A stretch of DNA of 64,000 nt from NCBI RefSeq assembly GCF_000282355.1, contig NZ_AKJL01000272.1, positions 79,193-143,192 of the forward strand. Direction: 5' to 3'. The notes below the pieces were generated by a model. That model worked only from the letters and a program-made list of their open reading frames with translations. It was not told the origin of the DNA and did not search any database. The translations under genes were made by a program, and so were the position numbers. The stretch comes from Pseudomonas sp. GM49 (GTDB lineage Bacteria; Pseudomonadota; Gammaproteobacteria; Pseudomonadales; Pseudomonadaceae). Positions within the stretch are counted from its first letter, which is position 1. The number at the start of each line of letters is the position of its first letter. Shown here piece after piece: positions 31,873-44,317 of this stretch.

Positions 31873-33552
31873 ATGGATATCAAACGCACGATCCTGATCG
31901 TCGCCCTGGCAATCGTGTCCTACGTTATGGTTCTTAAATGGAACCAGGACTATGGTCAGGCTGCCCTGCCGACTCAGAATGTTGCCACCAATACGACTGC
32001 ATCGGGCCTGCCGGATACGGCATCTGGCTCCAACGCTTCTGCCAGTGACGACATTCCACGTGCTGCAAGCGACACCAGCGCACCTGCCGAAACTCCGGTG
32101 GCTGTGAGCAAGGACCTCATCCAGATCAAAACGGATGTACTGGACCTGGCTGTCGACCCACAAGGTGGCGATGTTGCCCAGCTGACCCTGCCGCTGTATC
32201 CGCGTCGTCAGGATCACCCGGAAATTCCGTTCCAGCTGTTCGATAACGGCGGCGAACGTACTTATCTGGCGCAAAGCGGTCTGATCGGCAGCAACGGTCC
32301 GGATGCAAATCCTGCCGGTCGTCCGGTTTATTCCTCGGAGAAGAAGGTTTATCAGCTGGCTGACGGTCAAGACCAATTGGTCGTGGACCTGAAGTTCAGC
32401 AAGGACGGCGTCAACTACATCAAGCGTTTCACCCTGAAACGCGGCCTGTATGACGTAACCGTTTCCTACCTGATCGACAACCAGAGCGCTCAGCCCTGGA
32501 CGGGTGCGATGTTCGCGCAATTGAAGCGTGACGCCAGCGCCGATCCATCTTCCACAACCGCCACCGGCACGGCGACTTACCTGGGCGCTGCCCTGTGGAC
32601 AAGTTCCGAGCCGTACAAGAAAGTGTCCATGAAGGACATGGACAAGGCGCCGTTGAAAGAAACCGTCACTGGCGGTTGGGTTGCCTGGTTGCAGCACTAC
32701 TTCGTGACCGCATGGATTCCGGCAAAGGGCGAAAACAACGTCGTCCAGACCCGTAAAGACAGCAAAGGCAACTACATCATCGGCTACACCGGCCCATCGA
32801 TGAGTGTTGCTCCGGGTGCCAAGGCTGAAACCAGCGCTGTTCTGTACGCCGGTCCGAAAAGTCAGGCTGTGCTGAAAGAGTTGTCCCCAGGTCTGGAATT
32901 GACCGTCGACTACGGCATTCTGTGGTTCATCGCCCAACCAATCTTCTGGTTGCTGCAACATATCCACGCGATTGTGGGTAACTGGGGCTGGTCGATCATC
33001 TTCCTGACCATGCTGATCAAAGGGATCTTCTTCCCGTTGTCGGCTGCCAGCTACAAATCCATGGCGCGCATGCGTGCAGTGGCTCCGAAACTGGCCGCGC
33101 TGAAGGAGCAACATGGCGATGACCGGCAGAAAATGTCGCAAGCCATGATGGAGCTGTACAAGAAAGAGAAGATCAATCCGCTGGGTGGTTGCTTGCCAAT
33201 CCTCGTGCAGATGCCGGTTTTCCTCTCGCTGTACTGGGTTTTGCTGGAAAGCGTTGAAATGCGCCAGGCGCCGTTCATGCTGTGGATTACTGACCTGTCG
33301 ATCAAGGATCCGTTCTTCATTCTGCCGATCATCATGGGTGCAACCATGTTCATCCAGCAGCAGCTGAACCCGACTCCTCCGGATCCGATGCAGGCCAAGG
33401 TGATGAAGCTGATGCCGATCATCTTCACCTTCTTCTTCCTGTGGTTCCCGGCAGGTCTGGTACTGTACTGGGTAGTGAACAACTGCCTGTCGATCGCCCA
33501 ACAGTGGTACATCACTCGTAAGATCGAAGCGGCTACCAAAGCAGCTGCCTGA
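31873..33552 (+). CDS. yidC: Membrane protein insertase YidC
   Basis: 559 residues. An N-terminal membrane anchor (ILIVALAIVSYVMVLKW), a large periplasmic domain (~residues 25-350) with a Ser/Thr/Ala-rich linker, then the five-helix insertase core (WGWSIIFLTMLIKGIFFPLS; GGCLPILVQMPVFLSLYWVL; the conserved intramembrane Arg lies in the SAASYKSMARMR helix region). It inserts respiratory and ATP-synthase subunits, whose genes lie downstream. A terminator follows. Confidence 0.98.
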   Translation: MDIKRTILIVALAIVSYVMVLKWNQDYGQAALPTQNVATNTTASGLPDTASGSNASASDDIPRAASDTSAPAETPVAVSKDLIQIKTDVLDLAVDPQGGDVAQLTLPLYPRRQDHPEIPFQLFDNGGERTYLAQSGLIGSNGPDANPAGRPVYSSEKKVYQLADGQDQLVVDLKFSKDGVNYIKRFTLKRGLYDVTVSYLIDNQSAQPWTGAMFAQLKRDASADPSSTTATGTATYLGAALWTSSEPYKKVSMKDMDKAPLKETVTGGWVAWLQHYFVTAWIPAKGENNVVQTRKDSKGNYIIGYTGPSMSVAPGAKAETSAVLYAGPKSQAVLKELSPGLELTVDYGILWFIAQPIFWLLQHIHAIVGNWGWSIIFLTMLIKGIFFPLSAASYKSMARMRAVAPKLAALKEQHGDDRQKMSQAMMELYKKEKINPLGGCLPILVQMPVFLSLYWVLLESVEMRQAPFMLWITDLSIKDPFFILPIIMGATMFIQQQLNPTPPDPMQAKVMKLMPIIFTFFFLWFPAGLVLYWVVNNCLSIAQQWYITRKIEAATKAAA

Positions 33553-33574
33553 TTTACACTGTGGATAACCACTC

Positions 33575-33599
33575 AAAACGCCCCCTAGTGGGGCGTTTT
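33575..33599 (+). terminator. Rho-independent terminator after yidC
   Basis: Stem aaaacgcccc / ggggcgtttt with a small loop, just after a DnaA box at 33560-33568 and before mnmE. Confidence 0.85.
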
Positions 33600-33631
33600 G
33601 CTATCTGTCACTTTTGTCTGGATACCGGTTT

Positions 33632-35002
33632 ATGAGCGTTCCTCGTGAAACCATCGCCGCCGTCGCCACCGCTCAAGGTCGCGGCGGTGTAGGCATCGTG
33701 CGTATTTCCGGGCCGTTGGCCAGCGTTGCGGCCAAGGCTTTCAGTGGTCGCGAGCTCAAGCCGCGATTTGCCCATTACGGTCCGTTTTTCAGTGAAAACG
33801 ACGAGGTGCTGGATCAGGGCCTCGCGCTGTATTTTCCAGGACCAAATTCGTTCACCGGCGAAGATGTCCTGGAACTCCAGGGCCATGGCGGCCCAATTGT
33901 TCTGGATATGCTGCTCAAGCGCTGCCTTGAATTGGGTTGCCGGCTTGCCCGACCGGGGGAATTCAGTGAGCGCGCCTTCCTGAACGACAAACTGGACCTC
34001 GCCCAGGCCGAAGCCATTGCCGACCTGATTGAAGCCAGTTCTGCCCAGGCTGCGCGAAACGCGTTGCGCTCCCTGCAGGGGGCTTTCTCGTCACGTGTGC
34101 ATAACCTCACCGAGCAACTGATTGGCCTGCGAATCTATGTCGAAGCGGCCATCGATTTTCCGGAGGAGGAAATTGACTTCCTTGCCGATGGCCACGTCCT
34201 GAGCATGCTCGACAAGGTGCGCGACGAGTTATCCACCGTCATGCGCGAAGCCGGGCAGGGCGCCTTGCTGCGTGACGGCATGACCGTGGTCATTGCCGGT
34301 CGCCCGAATGCCGGTAAATCCAGCCTGCTCAATGCCCTGGCCGGGCGTGAAGCGGCGATCGTGACCGAAATTGCCGGCACCACCCGCGATGTGCTTCGTG
34401 AACATATCCACATCGATGGCATGCCGTTGCACGTAGTAGATACCGCCGGTCTGCGCGATACCGACGATCATGTGGAAAAAATCGGCGTAGAGCGTGCCTT
34501 GAAAGCCATCGGCGAAGCGGATCGGGTACTGCTGGTGGTCGATGCCACGGCACCGGAAGCCCTCGATCCATTCGCACTCTGGCCGGAGTTTCTGGAAATC
34601 CGTCCCGATCCCGCGAAAGTCACCCTGATCCGCAACAAGGCCGACCTCACGGGCGAAGCCATTGCCCTGGAAGTCAGTCAAGACGGTCACGTCACCATCA
34701 GCCTGAGTGCCAAGTCTGGTGGTGCGGGCCTGGAGTTGCTGCGTGATCACCTCAAGGCCTGCATGGGCTATGAACAAACGTCCGAAAGCAGCTTCAGCGC
34801 TCGCCGGCGACACCTTGAGGCGCTACGTCATGCCAGTGCTGCCCTCGAGCATGGTCGTGCCCAATTGACCCTGGCCGGTGCGGGCGAGTTGTTGGCCGAG
34901 GATTTGCGCCAGGCTCAGCAATCGCTGGGAGAAATTACCGGCGCTTTCAGCTCCGATGATCTGTTGGGGCGAATTTTTTCCAGCTTCTGTATCGGTAAAT
35001 AG
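33632..35002 (+). CDS. mnmE: tRNA uridine-5-carboxymethylaminomethyl modification GTPase
   Basis: With MnmG it modifies U34 of several tRNAs. 456 residues: an N-terminal THF-binding domain, a helical domain, and an inserted G domain with G1 GRPNAGKS (223-230), G3 DTAGL, G4 NKAD. The C-terminal CIGK motif is intact (Cys453). ATG 33632 ([19 protein letters not shown]) is the family start; a TTG at 33614 is less likely. Separated from mnmG by a long origin-like spacer. Confidence 0.98.
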   Translation: MSVPRETIAAVATAQGRGGVGIVRISGPLASVAAKAFSGRELKPRFAHYGPFFSENDEVLDQGLALYFPGPNSFTGEDVLELQGHGGPIVLDMLLKRCLELGCRLARPGEFSERAFLNDKLDLAQAEAIADLIEASSAQAARNALRSLQGAFSSRVHNLTEQLIGLRIYVEAAIDFPEEEIDFLADGHVLSMLDKVRDELSTVMREAGQGALLRDGMTVVIAGRPNAGKSSLLNALAGREAAIVTEIAGTTRDVLREHIHIDGMPLHVVDTAGLRDTDDHVEKIGVERALKAIGEADRVLLVVDATAPEALDPFALWPEFLEIRPDPAKVTLIRNKADLTGEAIALEVSQDGHVTISLSAKSGGAGLELLRDHLKACMGYEQTSESSFSARRRHLEALRHASAALEHGRAQLTLAGAGELLAEDLRQAQQSLGEITGAFSSDDLLGRIFSSFCIGK

Positions 35003-35016
35003 CCCTCCTGTTGTTC

Positions 35017-35050
35017 ACAGACAGGCCATTCGGGCCTGTCTGTTCTCTCC
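35017..35050 (+). terminator. Rho-independent terminator after mnmE
   Basis: Perfect 11-base stem acagacaggcc / ggcctgtctgt with a short loop, followed by the pyrimidine run tctctcc. Confidence 0.8.
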
Positions 35051-35474
35051 TTTTCTGAATAGACCCTCCAGTGCCGAGCTGACTTTGTCTGCTTGAGCGG
35101 AATTCCTGTACCTGAATTTCGAGCAAACGGCATTTTTCTGTGGATTAAGCCCTGTGAATAACCGCCGCTAAGGTCAGTTGATAACAGGGCTCGAAAACTG
35201 AACATAACCGCCTCTGTGGATAACCACCCCTTTCATCCACAGGCTTACACCGGTTATCCAAGGGACTCATTGGCACATGAACACAGGGTTTTGAACCTCT
35301 GTACACATTGAAAATAAAGGCCTGTATCAATCTATCCACAGAAAGTCAGGTGCATAGAAATAAACATAAAAACAAAGATTTAATAAATTTCTCTCTTTTT
35401 AATTTCTATAACTCCGACTTTTCCACAGCTGGTTAAATTTTGTGCAAAGGGTTCTTTAGGAAGGGCGAAGTCCC

Positions 35475-35480
35475 TATACT
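35475..35480 (+). promoter_or_regulatory. Possible -10 of the mnmG promoter
   Basis: TATACT about 70 bases before the mnmG start. No good -35 is seen at 17 bases (TTCTTT), so this is a weak call. Confidence 0.4.
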
Positions 35481-35549
35481 TGTCGACCAGGTCCAAAAAC
35501 CTGAGCTCAAACTATTCCTGAATTACCTACTTAAGCAGGCACGAGGTGC

Positions 35550-37451
35550 GTGGTGGATTTCCCTTCCCGTTTTGAAGTGATCGTCATCGGCGGCGGTCAT
35601 GCCGGTACCGAGGCAGCACTGGCCTCAGCACGTATGGGGGTCAAAACCCTGTTGCTGACGCATAACGTGGAAACCCTCGGTGCCATGAGTTGCAACCCGG
35701 CCATTGGCGGAATCGGCAAAAGCCATCTGGTCAAGGAAATCGACGCCTTAGGCGGCGCGATGGCCATGGCTACCGATAAAGGCGGTATCCAGTTTCGCGT
35801 GTTGAACAGCCGTAAAGGCCCGGCCGTACGCGCTACTCGCGCACAGGCAGACCGGGTTCTGTACAAGGCCGCTGTCCGCGAAATCCTGGAAAACCAGCCG
35901 AACCTGTGGATATTTCAACAGGCCGCTGATGACCTGATCGTCGAGCAGGAACAAGTCCGTGGTGTTGTCACCCAAATGGGCCTGCGTTTCCTCGCCGACT
36001 CGGTGGTTTTGACCACCGGCACCTTCCTCGGTGGACTTATCCACATTGGTTTGCAGAATTTCTCCGGTGGTCGCGCTGGTGATCCGCCGTCGATTGCCTT
36101 GGCACACCGTCTGCGTGAACTTCCGCTGCGTGTCGGTCGCCTGAAAACCGGTACTCCACCGCGTATTGATGGCCGGTCTGTTGATTTCTCGGTAATGACC
36201 GAGCAACCGGGCGATACGCCGATCCCGGTGATGTCGTTCCTCGGCAGCAAGGAACAACATCCACAGCAAGTCAGTTGCTGGATTACCCACACCAACGCCC
36301 GTACCCACGAAATCATCGCGGCGAACCTCGACCGTTCGCCGATGTATTCCGATGCAGGCGAGATCGAAGGCATCGGTCCACGTTATTGCCCGTCGATCGA
36401 AGACAAGATCCATCGCTTTGCCGATAAGGAAAGCCATCAAGTGTTCATCGAACCGGAAGGTTTGACGACGAACGAGCTGTATCCGAACGGGATATCCACA
36501 AGCTTGCCGTTCGACGTGCAATTGCAGATCGTGCAATCGATCCGCGGCATGGAAAACGCGCACATCGTGCGTCCGGGCTACGCGATCGAGTACGACTACT
36601 TCGATCCGCGCGATTTGAAATACAGCCTGGAAACCAAAGTCATCGGCGGCCTGTTTTTCGCCGGGCAAATCAACGGCACCACCGGTTACGAAGAAGCCGG
36701 CGCCCAGGGTTTGCTGGCCGGGACCAACGCCGCACTGCGTGCGCAAGGCAAAGATGCCTGGTGCCCGCGTCGCGACGAGGCCTACATCGGCGTGTTGGTC
36801 GACGACCTGATTACCCTCGGCACCCAAGAGCCGTACCGGATGTTCACGTCCCGTGCCGAATACCGTCTGATCCTGCGCGAAGACAACGCCGACCTGCGCT
36901 TGACCGAAAAAGGTCGCGAATTGGGCCTGGTGGATGACGTGCGTTGGGCCGCTTTCTGCAAAAAACGCGAAAGCATCGAACAGGAAGAACAGCGCCTGAA
37001 AAGCACCTGGGTACGTCCGGGCACCGAACAAGGCGATGCGATTGCCGAAAAGTTCGGCACGCCGCTGACCCACGAATACAACCTGCTGAATCTCTTGAGT
37101 CGTCCGGAAATCGACTACGCTGGTCTGATTGCCGTGACCGGTGGGGGCGCAGAAGATCCACAAGTCGCCGAACAGGTCGAAATCAAGACCAAGTACGCCG
37201 GCTACATCGATCGTCAACAGGATGAAATCGCACGCCTGCGCGCCAGCGAAGACACCAAACTGCCTGTGGATATCGATTACACGAATATTTCCGGTCTCTC
37301 CAAAGAGATCCAGAGCAAGCTCGGTGCGACCCGTCCAGAGACTTTGGGCCAGGCGTCGCGTATCCCGGGTGTTACGCCTGCAGCGATTTCGCTGTTGATG
37401 ATTCATTTGAAAAAACGCGGCGCGGGCCGTCAGTTGGAGCAAAGCGCTTGA
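35550..37451 (+). CDS. mnmG: tRNA uridine-5-carboxymethylaminomethyl modification enzyme, FAD subunit
   Basis: FAD-dependent partner of MnmE, 633 residues. FAD Rossmann motif [21 protein letters not shown] at the N-terminus; conserved [23 protein letters not shown] and [12 protein letters not shown] blocks; C-terminal helical domain ending [20 protein letters not shown]. Starts with GTG GTG at 35550 or 35553; GAGG at 35543-35546 fits the second codon better, so the first residue is uncertain. An internal DnaA box lies at 36037-36045. Confidence 0.97.
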   Translation: MVDFPSRFEVIVIGGGHAGTEAALASARMGVKTLLLTHNVETLGAMSCNPAIGGIGKSHLVKEIDALGGAMAMATDKGGIQFRVLNSRKGPAVRATRAQADRVLYKAAVREILENQPNLWIFQQAADDLIVEQEQVRGVVTQMGLRFLADSVVLTTGTFLGGLIHIGLQNFSGGRAGDPPSIALAHRLRELPLRVGRLKTGTPPRIDGRSVDFSVMTEQPGDTPIPVMSFLGSKEQHPQQVSCWITHTNARTHEIIAANLDRSPMYSDAGEIEGIGPRYCPSIEDKIHRFADKESHQVFIEPEGLTTNELYPNGISTSLPFDVQLQIVQSIRGMENAHIVRPGYAIEYDYFDPRDLKYSLETKVIGGLFFAGQINGTTGYEEAGAQGLLAGTNAALRAQGKDAWCPRRDEAYIGVLVDDLITLGTQEPYRMFTSRAEYRLILREDNADLRLTEKGRELGLVDDVRWAAFCKKRESIEQEEQRLKSTWVRPGTEQGDAIAEKFGTPLTHEYNLLNLLSRPEIDYAGLIAVTGGGAEDPQVAEQVEIKTKYAGYIDRQQDEIARLRASEDTKLPVDIDYTNISGLSKEIQSKLGATRPETLGQASRIPGVTPAAISLLMIHLKKRGAGRQLEQSA

Positions 37452-38092
37452 GTTCGTTGGTCACTTCGCAACACGCAGAAGAGTTATCCACAGGTGCCCG
37501 CCAACTCGGTGTCACGCTGACAGAAACCCAGCACGCACAACTGCTGGGTTACCTGGCCCTGTTGATCAAGTGGAACAAGGCTTACAACCTCACCGCCGTG
37601 CGTGATCCGGACGAAATGGTTTCCCGTCACTTGCTCGATAGTCTGAGTGTGATGTCGTTCATCGAAAACGGTCGCTGGCTCGACGTCGGCAGCGGCGGCG
37701 GCATGCCCGGCATTCCGCTGGCCATCCTGTTTCCCGAATCCCAGGTGACTTGCCTGGACAGCAACGGCAAGAAAACCCGCTTCCTGACCCAGGTAAAACT
37801 CGAACTCAAACTGGATAACCTGCAAGTTATCCACAGTCGCGTCGAAGCGTTCCAGCCTGCCCAGCCGTTCAACGGGATCATTTCCCGGGCCTTCAGCAGC
37901 ATGGAAAACTTCAGCAACTGGACTCGCCACCTCGGCGATAGCGAAACACGCTGGCTGGCAATGAAGGGCGTTCATCCGGCCGATGAGCTGGTAGCATTGC
38001 CGGCAGACTTCCACCTCGATAGCGAACACGCCCTGGCCGTACCTGGTTGCCAAGGCCAACGCCATCTGCTGATACTGCGCCGCACGGCATGA
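37448..38092 (+). CDS. rsmG: 16S rRNA m7G527 methyltransferase
   Basis: Methylates G527 of 16S rRNA; its loss gives low-level streptomycin resistance in many bacteria. 214 residues with a SAM site [17 protein letters not shown], plus [11 protein letters not shown] and [11 protein letters not shown] blocks. The start is a TTG overlapping the mnmG stop (TTGA), so it is coupled to mnmG. DnaA boxes lie inside at 37484-37492 and 37827-37835. Confidence 0.96.
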   Translation: MSSLVTSQHAEELSTGARQLGVTLTETQHAQLLGYLALLIKWNKAYNLTAVRDPDEMVSRHLLDSLSVMSFIENGRWLDVGSGGGMPGIPLAILFPESQVTCLDSNGKKTRFLTQVKLELKLDNLQVIHSRVEAFQPAQPFNGIISRAFSSMENFSNWTRHLGDSETRWLAMKGVHPADELVALPADFHLDSEHALAVPGCQGQRHLLILRRTA

Positions 38093-38110
38093 TTGGGAAC
38101 ACAAGCAAGA

Positions 38111-38908
38111 ATGGCTAAGGTATTCGCGATAGCGAACCAAAAGGGTGGCGTGGGCAAAACCACCACCTGCATCAACCTCGCAGCATCCCTGGTCGCGACC
38201 AAGCGCCGGGTGCTGTTGATCGACCTCGATCCACAGGGCAACGCCACCATGGGTAGCGGTGTGGATAAACATGGCCTGGAAAACTCGGTCTACGACCTGC
38301 TGATCGGCGAATGTGACCTGGCCCAGGCCATGCATTTCTCCGAACACGGTGGTTACCAGTTGTTGCCAGCCAACCGCGACCTCACCGCGGCCGAAGTGGT
38401 GCTGCTGGAAATGCAGATGAAGGAAAGCCGTCTGCGCAGTGCGCTGGCGCCGATCCGGGAAAACTACGATTACATCCTGATTGACTGCCCGCCGTCACTG
38501 TCGATGCTGACTTTGAACGCACTGGTTGCCGCCGACGGGGTAATTATCCCCATGCAGTGTGAGTACTTCGCACTCGAAGGCTTGAGCGACCTTGTGGATA
38601 ACATCAAGCGTATCGCTGAACTGCTGAACCCGAACCTCAAGGTCGAAGGCCTGCTGCGTACGATGTACGACCCGCGCCTGAGCCTGATGAACGATGTATC
38701 GGCGCAGCTCAAGGAACACTTCGGCGAGCAGCTCTACGACACCGTCATTCCGCGCAACATCCGTCTGGCCGAAGCGCCAAGCTACGGCATGCCGGCGCTG
38801 GCGTACGACAAATCATCGCGGGGCGCCGTTGCCTATCTGGCATTGGCGGGCGAAATGGTTCGTCGTCAACGCAAAAACTCACGCATCGCCGCCGCTCAGG
38901 CAACTTAA
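38111..38908 (+). CDS. parA: Chromosome partitioning ATPase ParA (Soj)
   Basis: DNA-binding ATPase that pulls ParB-parS complexes apart; 265 residues. Deviant Walker A KGGVGKTT near the N-terminus (AIANQKGGVGKTTTCINLAA), Walker A' LLIDLDPQGNATMGSG and Walker B YILIDCPPSLSML. ATG 38111 is the family start. It lies 18 bases after rsmG and 9 before parB. Two exact DnaA boxes lie within the gene (38260-38268, 38593-38601). Confidence 0.97.
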   Translation: MAKVFAIANQKGGVGKTTTCINLAASLVATKRRVLLIDLDPQGNATMGSGVDKHGLENSVYDLLIGECDLAQAMHFSEHGGYQLLPANRDLTAAEVVLLEMQMKESRLRSALAPIRENYDYILIDCPPSLSMLTLNALVAADGVIIPMQCEYFALEGLSDLVDNIKRIAELLNPNLKVEGLLRTMYDPRLSLMNDVSAQLKEHFGEQLYDTVIPRNIRLAEAPSYGMPALAYDKSSRGAVAYLALAGEMVRRQRKNSRIAAAQAT

Positions 38909-38917
38909 GGAATCCCC

Positions 38918-39790
38918 ATGGCCGTCAAGAAACGAGGTCTCGGACGTGGACTGGATGCTCTGTTGAGTGGTCCGACTGTCAGCTCGCTGGAAGAACAAGC
39001 GGCGCAAGCCGATCAGCGTGAGCTGCAACACCTTCCCCTGGATCTGCTCCAGCGCGGCAAATACCAGCCGCGTCGTGACATGGATCCGCAGGCGCTCGAA
39101 GAACTGGCGCAGTCGATCAGGGCCCAGGGCGTCATGCAGCCCATCGTGGTTCGCCCGATCGGCAGCGGCCGCTATGAAATCATTGCTGGCGAACGCCGCT
39201 GGCGCGCCAGCCAGCAAGCCGGGCAGGAAACCATCCCGGCGATGGTTCGCGATGTGCCTGATGAAACTGCGATCGCCATCGCGCTGATCGAGAACATCCA
39301 GCGCGAAGACCTGAACCCGATTGAAGAAGCGGTGGCCCTGCAGCGTTTACAGCAGGAGTTCCAGCTGACCCAGCAACAGGTGGCCGAGGCAGTGGGCAAG
39401 TCCCGGGTGACCGTGGCTAACCTACTGCGCCTGATTTCCTTGCCGGAAGTCATCAAGACCATGTTGTCCCACGGCGACCTGGAAATGGGTCATGCCCGCG
39501 CTTTGCTCGGTTTGCCGGAAAATCAACAGGTTGAAGGGGCGCGACATGTTGTCGCACGCGGACTGACCGTGCGCCAGACTGAGGCACTGGTTCGCCAGTG
39601 GTTGAGTGGCAAACCGGAGCCTGTTGAACCGGCAAAACCGGACCCGGATATCGCTCGTCTCGAACAGCGCCTGGCCGAGCGCCTAGGCTCTGCGGTGCAG
39701 ATTCGCCACGGTAAGAAGGGTAAAGGGCAGTTGGTGATTGGTTACAACTCCCTGGATGAGCTTCAAGGCGTACTCGCACATATCCGCTGA
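38918..39790 (+). CDS. parB: Chromosome partitioning protein ParB (Spo0J)
   Basis: CTP-dependent DNA clamp that loads at parS. 290 residues: N-terminal GRGLDALLSG, ParB/Srx CTPase motifs (RKYQPR-like GKYQPRRDMDPQ; GERRWRASQQAG; ENIQREDLNPIEEA), a helix-turn-helix (TQQQVAEAVGKSRVTVANLLRL) that reads parS, and a C-terminal dimer domain. Its targets are the two parS sites in recF. Confidence 0.98.
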   Translation: MAVKKRGLGRGLDALLSGPTVSSLEEQAAQADQRELQHLPLDLLQRGKYQPRRDMDPQALEELAQSIRAQGVMQPIVVRPIGSGRYEIIAGERRWRASQQAGQETIPAMVRDVPDETAIAIALIENIQREDLNPIEEAVALQRLQQEFQLTQQQVAEAVGKSRVTVANLLRLISLPEVIKTMLSHGDLEMGHARALLGLPENQQVEGARHVVARGLTVRQTEALVRQWLSGKPEPVEPAKPDPDIARLEQRLAERLGSAVQIRHGKKGKGQLVIGYNSLDELQGVLAHIR

Positions 39791-39835
39791 AACATTTCCT
39801 CATGTAGCGTGCAGACGGAAATCACTACCTGACAG

Positions 39836-39864
39836 TTGAATAGGGGCAGAACCGCCCCTATACT
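39836..39864 (+). promoter_or_regulatory. Likely promoter of the atp operon, overlapping a hairpin
   Basis: TTGAAT, 17 bases and TATACT, about 75 bases before atpI. A perfect inverted repeat ataggggc / gcccctat (39840-39847 and 39854-39861) lies across the spacer and -10; it may also act as a weak end for parB. Confidence 0.7.
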
Positions 39865-39938
39865 CTGCGCGCATTTTGTCGGCACAAATTATGCCAAGTT
39901 ATTGAATTTCGGCAGCCGACCATTGGAGAGTAAAAGTG

Positions 39939-41232
<1,294 letters not shown>

Positions 41233-41256
41233 GACCAGTCTCGACTAGTCTGATGT

Positions 41257-41278
41257 CCTTCCCGGTCAAACGGGAAGG
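41257..41278 (+). other. Hairpin between atpB and atpE
   Basis: Stem ccttcccg / cgggaagg in the atpB-atpE spacer. A U/A-rich stretch follows before the atpE ribosome site (GGGAGGAAAG), as in the translational enhancer of E. coli atpE. It probably helps give the excess of subunit c. Confidence 0.7.
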
Positions 41279-41350
41279 GGCTCTTCACGGGGCCTCTGAA
41301 ACGATTTGTTTTACCGCTTTAATCTAAAAAACCTAAACCATACGACGTAA

Positions 41351-41623
<273 letters not shown>

Positions 41624-41681
41624 TTACTCGGATCTTCCGGGTAATTTGGTGTGATGGACAACGTAACTGCGAGGTGTTGGC

Positions 41682-42152
41682 GTGAACATTAATGCGACCC
41701 TGATTGGCCAGTCCGTTGCGTTCCTGATTTTTGTACTGTTCTGCATGAAGTTCGTATGGCCTCCGGTCATTGCGGCACTGCACGAACGTCAAAAGAAGAT
41801 CGCTGATGGTCTGGACGCTGCCAGCCGTGCAGCTCGCGACCTGGAGTTGGCCCAAGAAAAAGCGGGTCAGCAACTGCGCGAAGCGAAAGCTCAGGCAGCT
41901 GAAATCATCGAGCAAGCCAAGAAACGCGGTAATCAGATTGTCGAAGAGGCTGTTGAAAAAGCCCGTGTCGACGCTGACCGTGTGAAGGTTCAGGCTCAAG
42001 CCGAGATCGAACAGGAACTGAACAGTGTCAAAGACGCGCTGCGTGCCCAAGTGGGCTTGCTGGCAGTCGGCGGCGCCGAGAAGATCCTGGGTGCCACAAT
42101 CGATCAAAACGCGCACGCAGAGCTGGTTAACCAACTGGCTGCTGAAATCTAA
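41682..42152 (+). CDS. atpF: ATP synthase Fo subunit b
   Basis: Peripheral stalk subunit, 156 residues: an N-terminal membrane anchor ([22 protein letters not shown]) then a long charged coiled coil ([20 protein letters not shown] to the end). Twelve bases separate it from atpH. Confidence 0.98.
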   Translation: MNINATLIGQSVAFLIFVLFCMKFVWPPVIAALHERQKKIADGLDAASRAARDLELAQEKAGQQLREAKAQAAEIIEQAKKRGNQIVEEAVEKARVDADRVKVQAQAEIEQELNSVKDALRAQVGLLAVGGAEKILGATIDQNAHAELVNQLAAEI

Positions 42153-42164
42153 GCGAGGGCGATC

Positions 42165-42701
42165 ATGGCAGAACTGACCACGTTGGCCCGACCTTACGCT
42201 AAGGCGGCCTTCGAGCACGCTCAGGCCCACCAGCAACTGGCCAATTGGTCAGCCATGCTCGGCCTGGCAGCACTGGTGTCGGAAGACGACACCATGCAGC
42301 GTGTGCTCAAGGCCCCGCGACTGACGAGCGCAGAAAAGGCCGCCACGTTCATTGACGTGTGCGGCGACAAGTTTGATGTGAAGGCACAGAACTTCATCAA
42401 TGTCGTTGCCGAAAACGACCGTCTCCCGCTGTTGCCGGAGATCGCCGCTCTGTTCGACCTGTACAAGGCCGAGCAAGAGAAGTCGGTAGACGTTGAAGTG
42501 ACCAGTGCTTTCGCATTGAACCAAGAACAGCAAGACAAACTCGCCAAGGTTCTCAGTGCACGACTCAACCGGGAAGTGCGCCTGCAAGTTGCGGAGGACG
42601 CTGCCCTTATTGGTGGTGTCGTCATTCGCGCCGGCGACCTGGTTATCGATGGCTCGATTCGCGGAAAAATCGCGAAACTTGCCGAAGCATTGAAATCTTG
42701 A
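42165..42701 (+). CDS. atpH: ATP synthase F1 subunit delta
   Basis: Links F1 to the b-stalk; 178 residues. Starts [20 protein letters not shown] and ends [23 protein letters not shown], both family signatures. Confidence 0.98.
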   Translation: MAELTTLARPYAKAAFEHAQAHQQLANWSAMLGLAALVSEDDTMQRVLKAPRLTSAEKAATFIDVCGDKFDVKAQNFINVVAENDRLPLLPEIAALFDLYKAEQEKSVDVEVTSAFALNQEQQDKLAKVLSARLNREVRLQVAEDAALIGGVVIRAGDLVIDGSIRGKIAKLAEALKS

Positions 42702-42722
42702 GTTTGAAGGGGCAGCAGAGCA

Positions 42723-44267
42723 ATGCAGCAACTCAATCCTTCCGAAATAAGTGAAATTATCAAGGGCCGCATCGACAAGCTCGATGTGACCTCCCAAGCC
42801 CGTAACGAAGGCACTGTCGTCAGCGTATCTGACGGTATCGTGCGGATTCACGGTCTGGCCGACGTAATGTACGGCGAGATGATCGAGTTTCCGGGCGGCG
42901 TCTTCGGTATGGCCCTCAACCTGGAGCAAGACTCCGTAGGTGCCGTTGTATTGGGCGCATACCAGTCTCTGGCTGAAGGCATGAGCGCCAAGTGCACTGG
43001 CCGCATCCTGGAAGTTCCAGTTGGTAAGGAACTGCTGGGTCGCGTAGTCGACGCACTGGGTAACCCTGTTGACGGCAAAGGTCCACTGGGCAACACCGAG
43101 ACCGACGCGGTCGAGAAAGTTGCTCCAGGCGTGATCTGGCGTAAGTCGGTAGCCCAGCCTGTACAGACTGGCTACAAGGCTGTCGATGCCATGATCCCTG
43201 TCGGCCGTGGCCAGCGTGAGCTGATCATCGGTGACCGTCAGATCGGTAAAACCGCTCTGGCGATCGACGCGATCATCAACCAGAAAAACAGCGGCATTTA
43301 CTGCGTCTACGTAGCGATCGGTCAGAAACAATCGACCATCGCCAACGTGGTTCGCAAGCTGGAAGAAAACGGCGCCCTGGCCAACACGATCATCGTGGCT
43401 GCCAGTGCTTCGGAATCTCCTGCGCTGCAATTCCTGGCACCGTACTCCGGTTGCACCATGGGTGAATTCTTCCGCGACCGCGGTGAAGACGCGCTGATCG
43501 TTTATGACGATCTGTCCAAGCAAGCAGTGGCTTACCGCCAGATTTCCCTGCTGCTGCGCCGTCCACCAGGCCGTGAAGCTTACCCAGGCGACGTGTTCTA
43601 TCTCCACTCCCGTCTGCTGGAGCGCGCATCCCGCGTTTCGGAAGAGTACGTAGAGAAGTTCACCAACGGCGCAGTGACCGGCAAAACCGGTTCCCTGACC
43701 GCACTGCCGATCATCGAAACCCAGGCTGGCGACGTTTCCGCGTTCGTTCCGACCAACGTGATTTCCATCACCGACGGTCAGATCTTCCTGGAATCGGCCA
43801 TGTTCAACTCGGGCATCCGTCCTGCAGTGAACGCCGGTGTTTCGGTATCCCGTGTGGGTGGTGCCGCTCAGACCAAGATCATCAAGAAGCTGTCCGGTGG
43901 TATCCGTACCGCTCTGGCTCAGTACCGTGAACTGGCGGCATTCGCCCAGTTCGCTTCTGACCTGGACGAAGCGACCCGTAAGCAACTTGAGCATGGTCAG
44001 CGCGTTACCGAGCTGATGAAGCAGAAGCAATACGCACCAATGTCGATCGCCGACATGGCGCTGTCGCTGTATGCCGCTGAGCGTGGGTTCCTGACTGACG
44101 TTGAAATCGCCAAGATCGGCAGCTTCGAACAAGCGCTGATTGCTTTCTTCAACCGCGATCACGCCGACTTGATGGCGAAGATCAACGTGAAGGGTGACTT
44201 CAATGACGAAATCGACGCTGGCATGAAAGCCGGTATCGAGAAGTTCAAGGCCACCCAAACCTGGTAA
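42723..44267 (+). CDS. atpA: ATP synthase F1 subunit alpha
   Basis: Non-catalytic nucleotide-binding subunit, 514 residues. Walker A GDRQIGKT at 170-177; ATP synthase alpha/beta signature near [18 protein letters not shown]-terminal [14 protein letters not shown] is typical. Full length. Confidence 0.99.
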   Translation: MQQLNPSEISEIIKGRIDKLDVTSQARNEGTVVSVSDGIVRIHGLADVMYGEMIEFPGGVFGMALNLEQDSVGAVVLGAYQSLAEGMSAKCTGRILEVPVGKELLGRVVDALGNPVDGKGPLGNTETDAVEKVAPGVIWRKSVAQPVQTGYKAVDAMIPVGRGQRELIIGDRQIGKTALAIDAIINQKNSGIYCVYVAIGQKQSTIANVVRKLEENGALANTIIVAASASESPALQFLAPYSGCTMGEFFRDRGEDALIVYDDLSKQAVAYRQISLLLRRPPGREAYPGDVFYLHSRLLERASRVSEEYVEKFTNGAVTGKTGSLTALPIIETQAGDVSAFVPTNVISITDGQIFLESAMFNSGIRPAVNAGVSVSRVGGAAQTKIIKKLSGGIRTALAQYRELAAFAQFASDLDEATRKQLEHGQRVTELMKQKQYAPMSIADMALSLYAAERGFLTDVEIAKIGSFEQALIAFFNRDHADLMAKINVKGDFNDEIDAGMKAGIEKFKATQTW

Positions 44268-44272
44268 GCCGC

Positions 44273-44296
44273 AGCGGGAGCCGCAAGGCTCCCGCT
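44273..44296 (+). other. Hairpin between atpA and atpG
   Basis: Perfect 10-base stem agcgggagcc / ggctcccgct with a gcaa tetraloop and no T tract. More likely an mRNA-stabilising or processing element than a terminator. Confidence 0.75.
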
Positions 44297-44317
44297 TGCT
44301 AACCTGATAGGTGTTAC

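Larger units (their letters stand above)
35003..35549. other. Second origin-like region (mnmE-mnmG intergenic)
   Basis: 547 bases without a gene. It holds an exact DnaA box at 35215-35223 (-), TTATTCACA at 35153-35161 (-), and near matches at 35139-35147 (TAATCCACA, -), 35232-35240 (TCATCCACA, +) and 35332-35340 (CTATCCACA, +). A strongly AT-rich stretch (about 35355-35412) follows. This layout repeats that of oriC. Secondary origins able to drive plasmids have been reported in this chromosomal area in pseudomonads, as I recall. Confidence 0.65.

Noticed and set aside
35748..37442. 564-codon minus-strand frame opposite mnmG
   Set aside because: Shadow of mnmG with no independent evidence.
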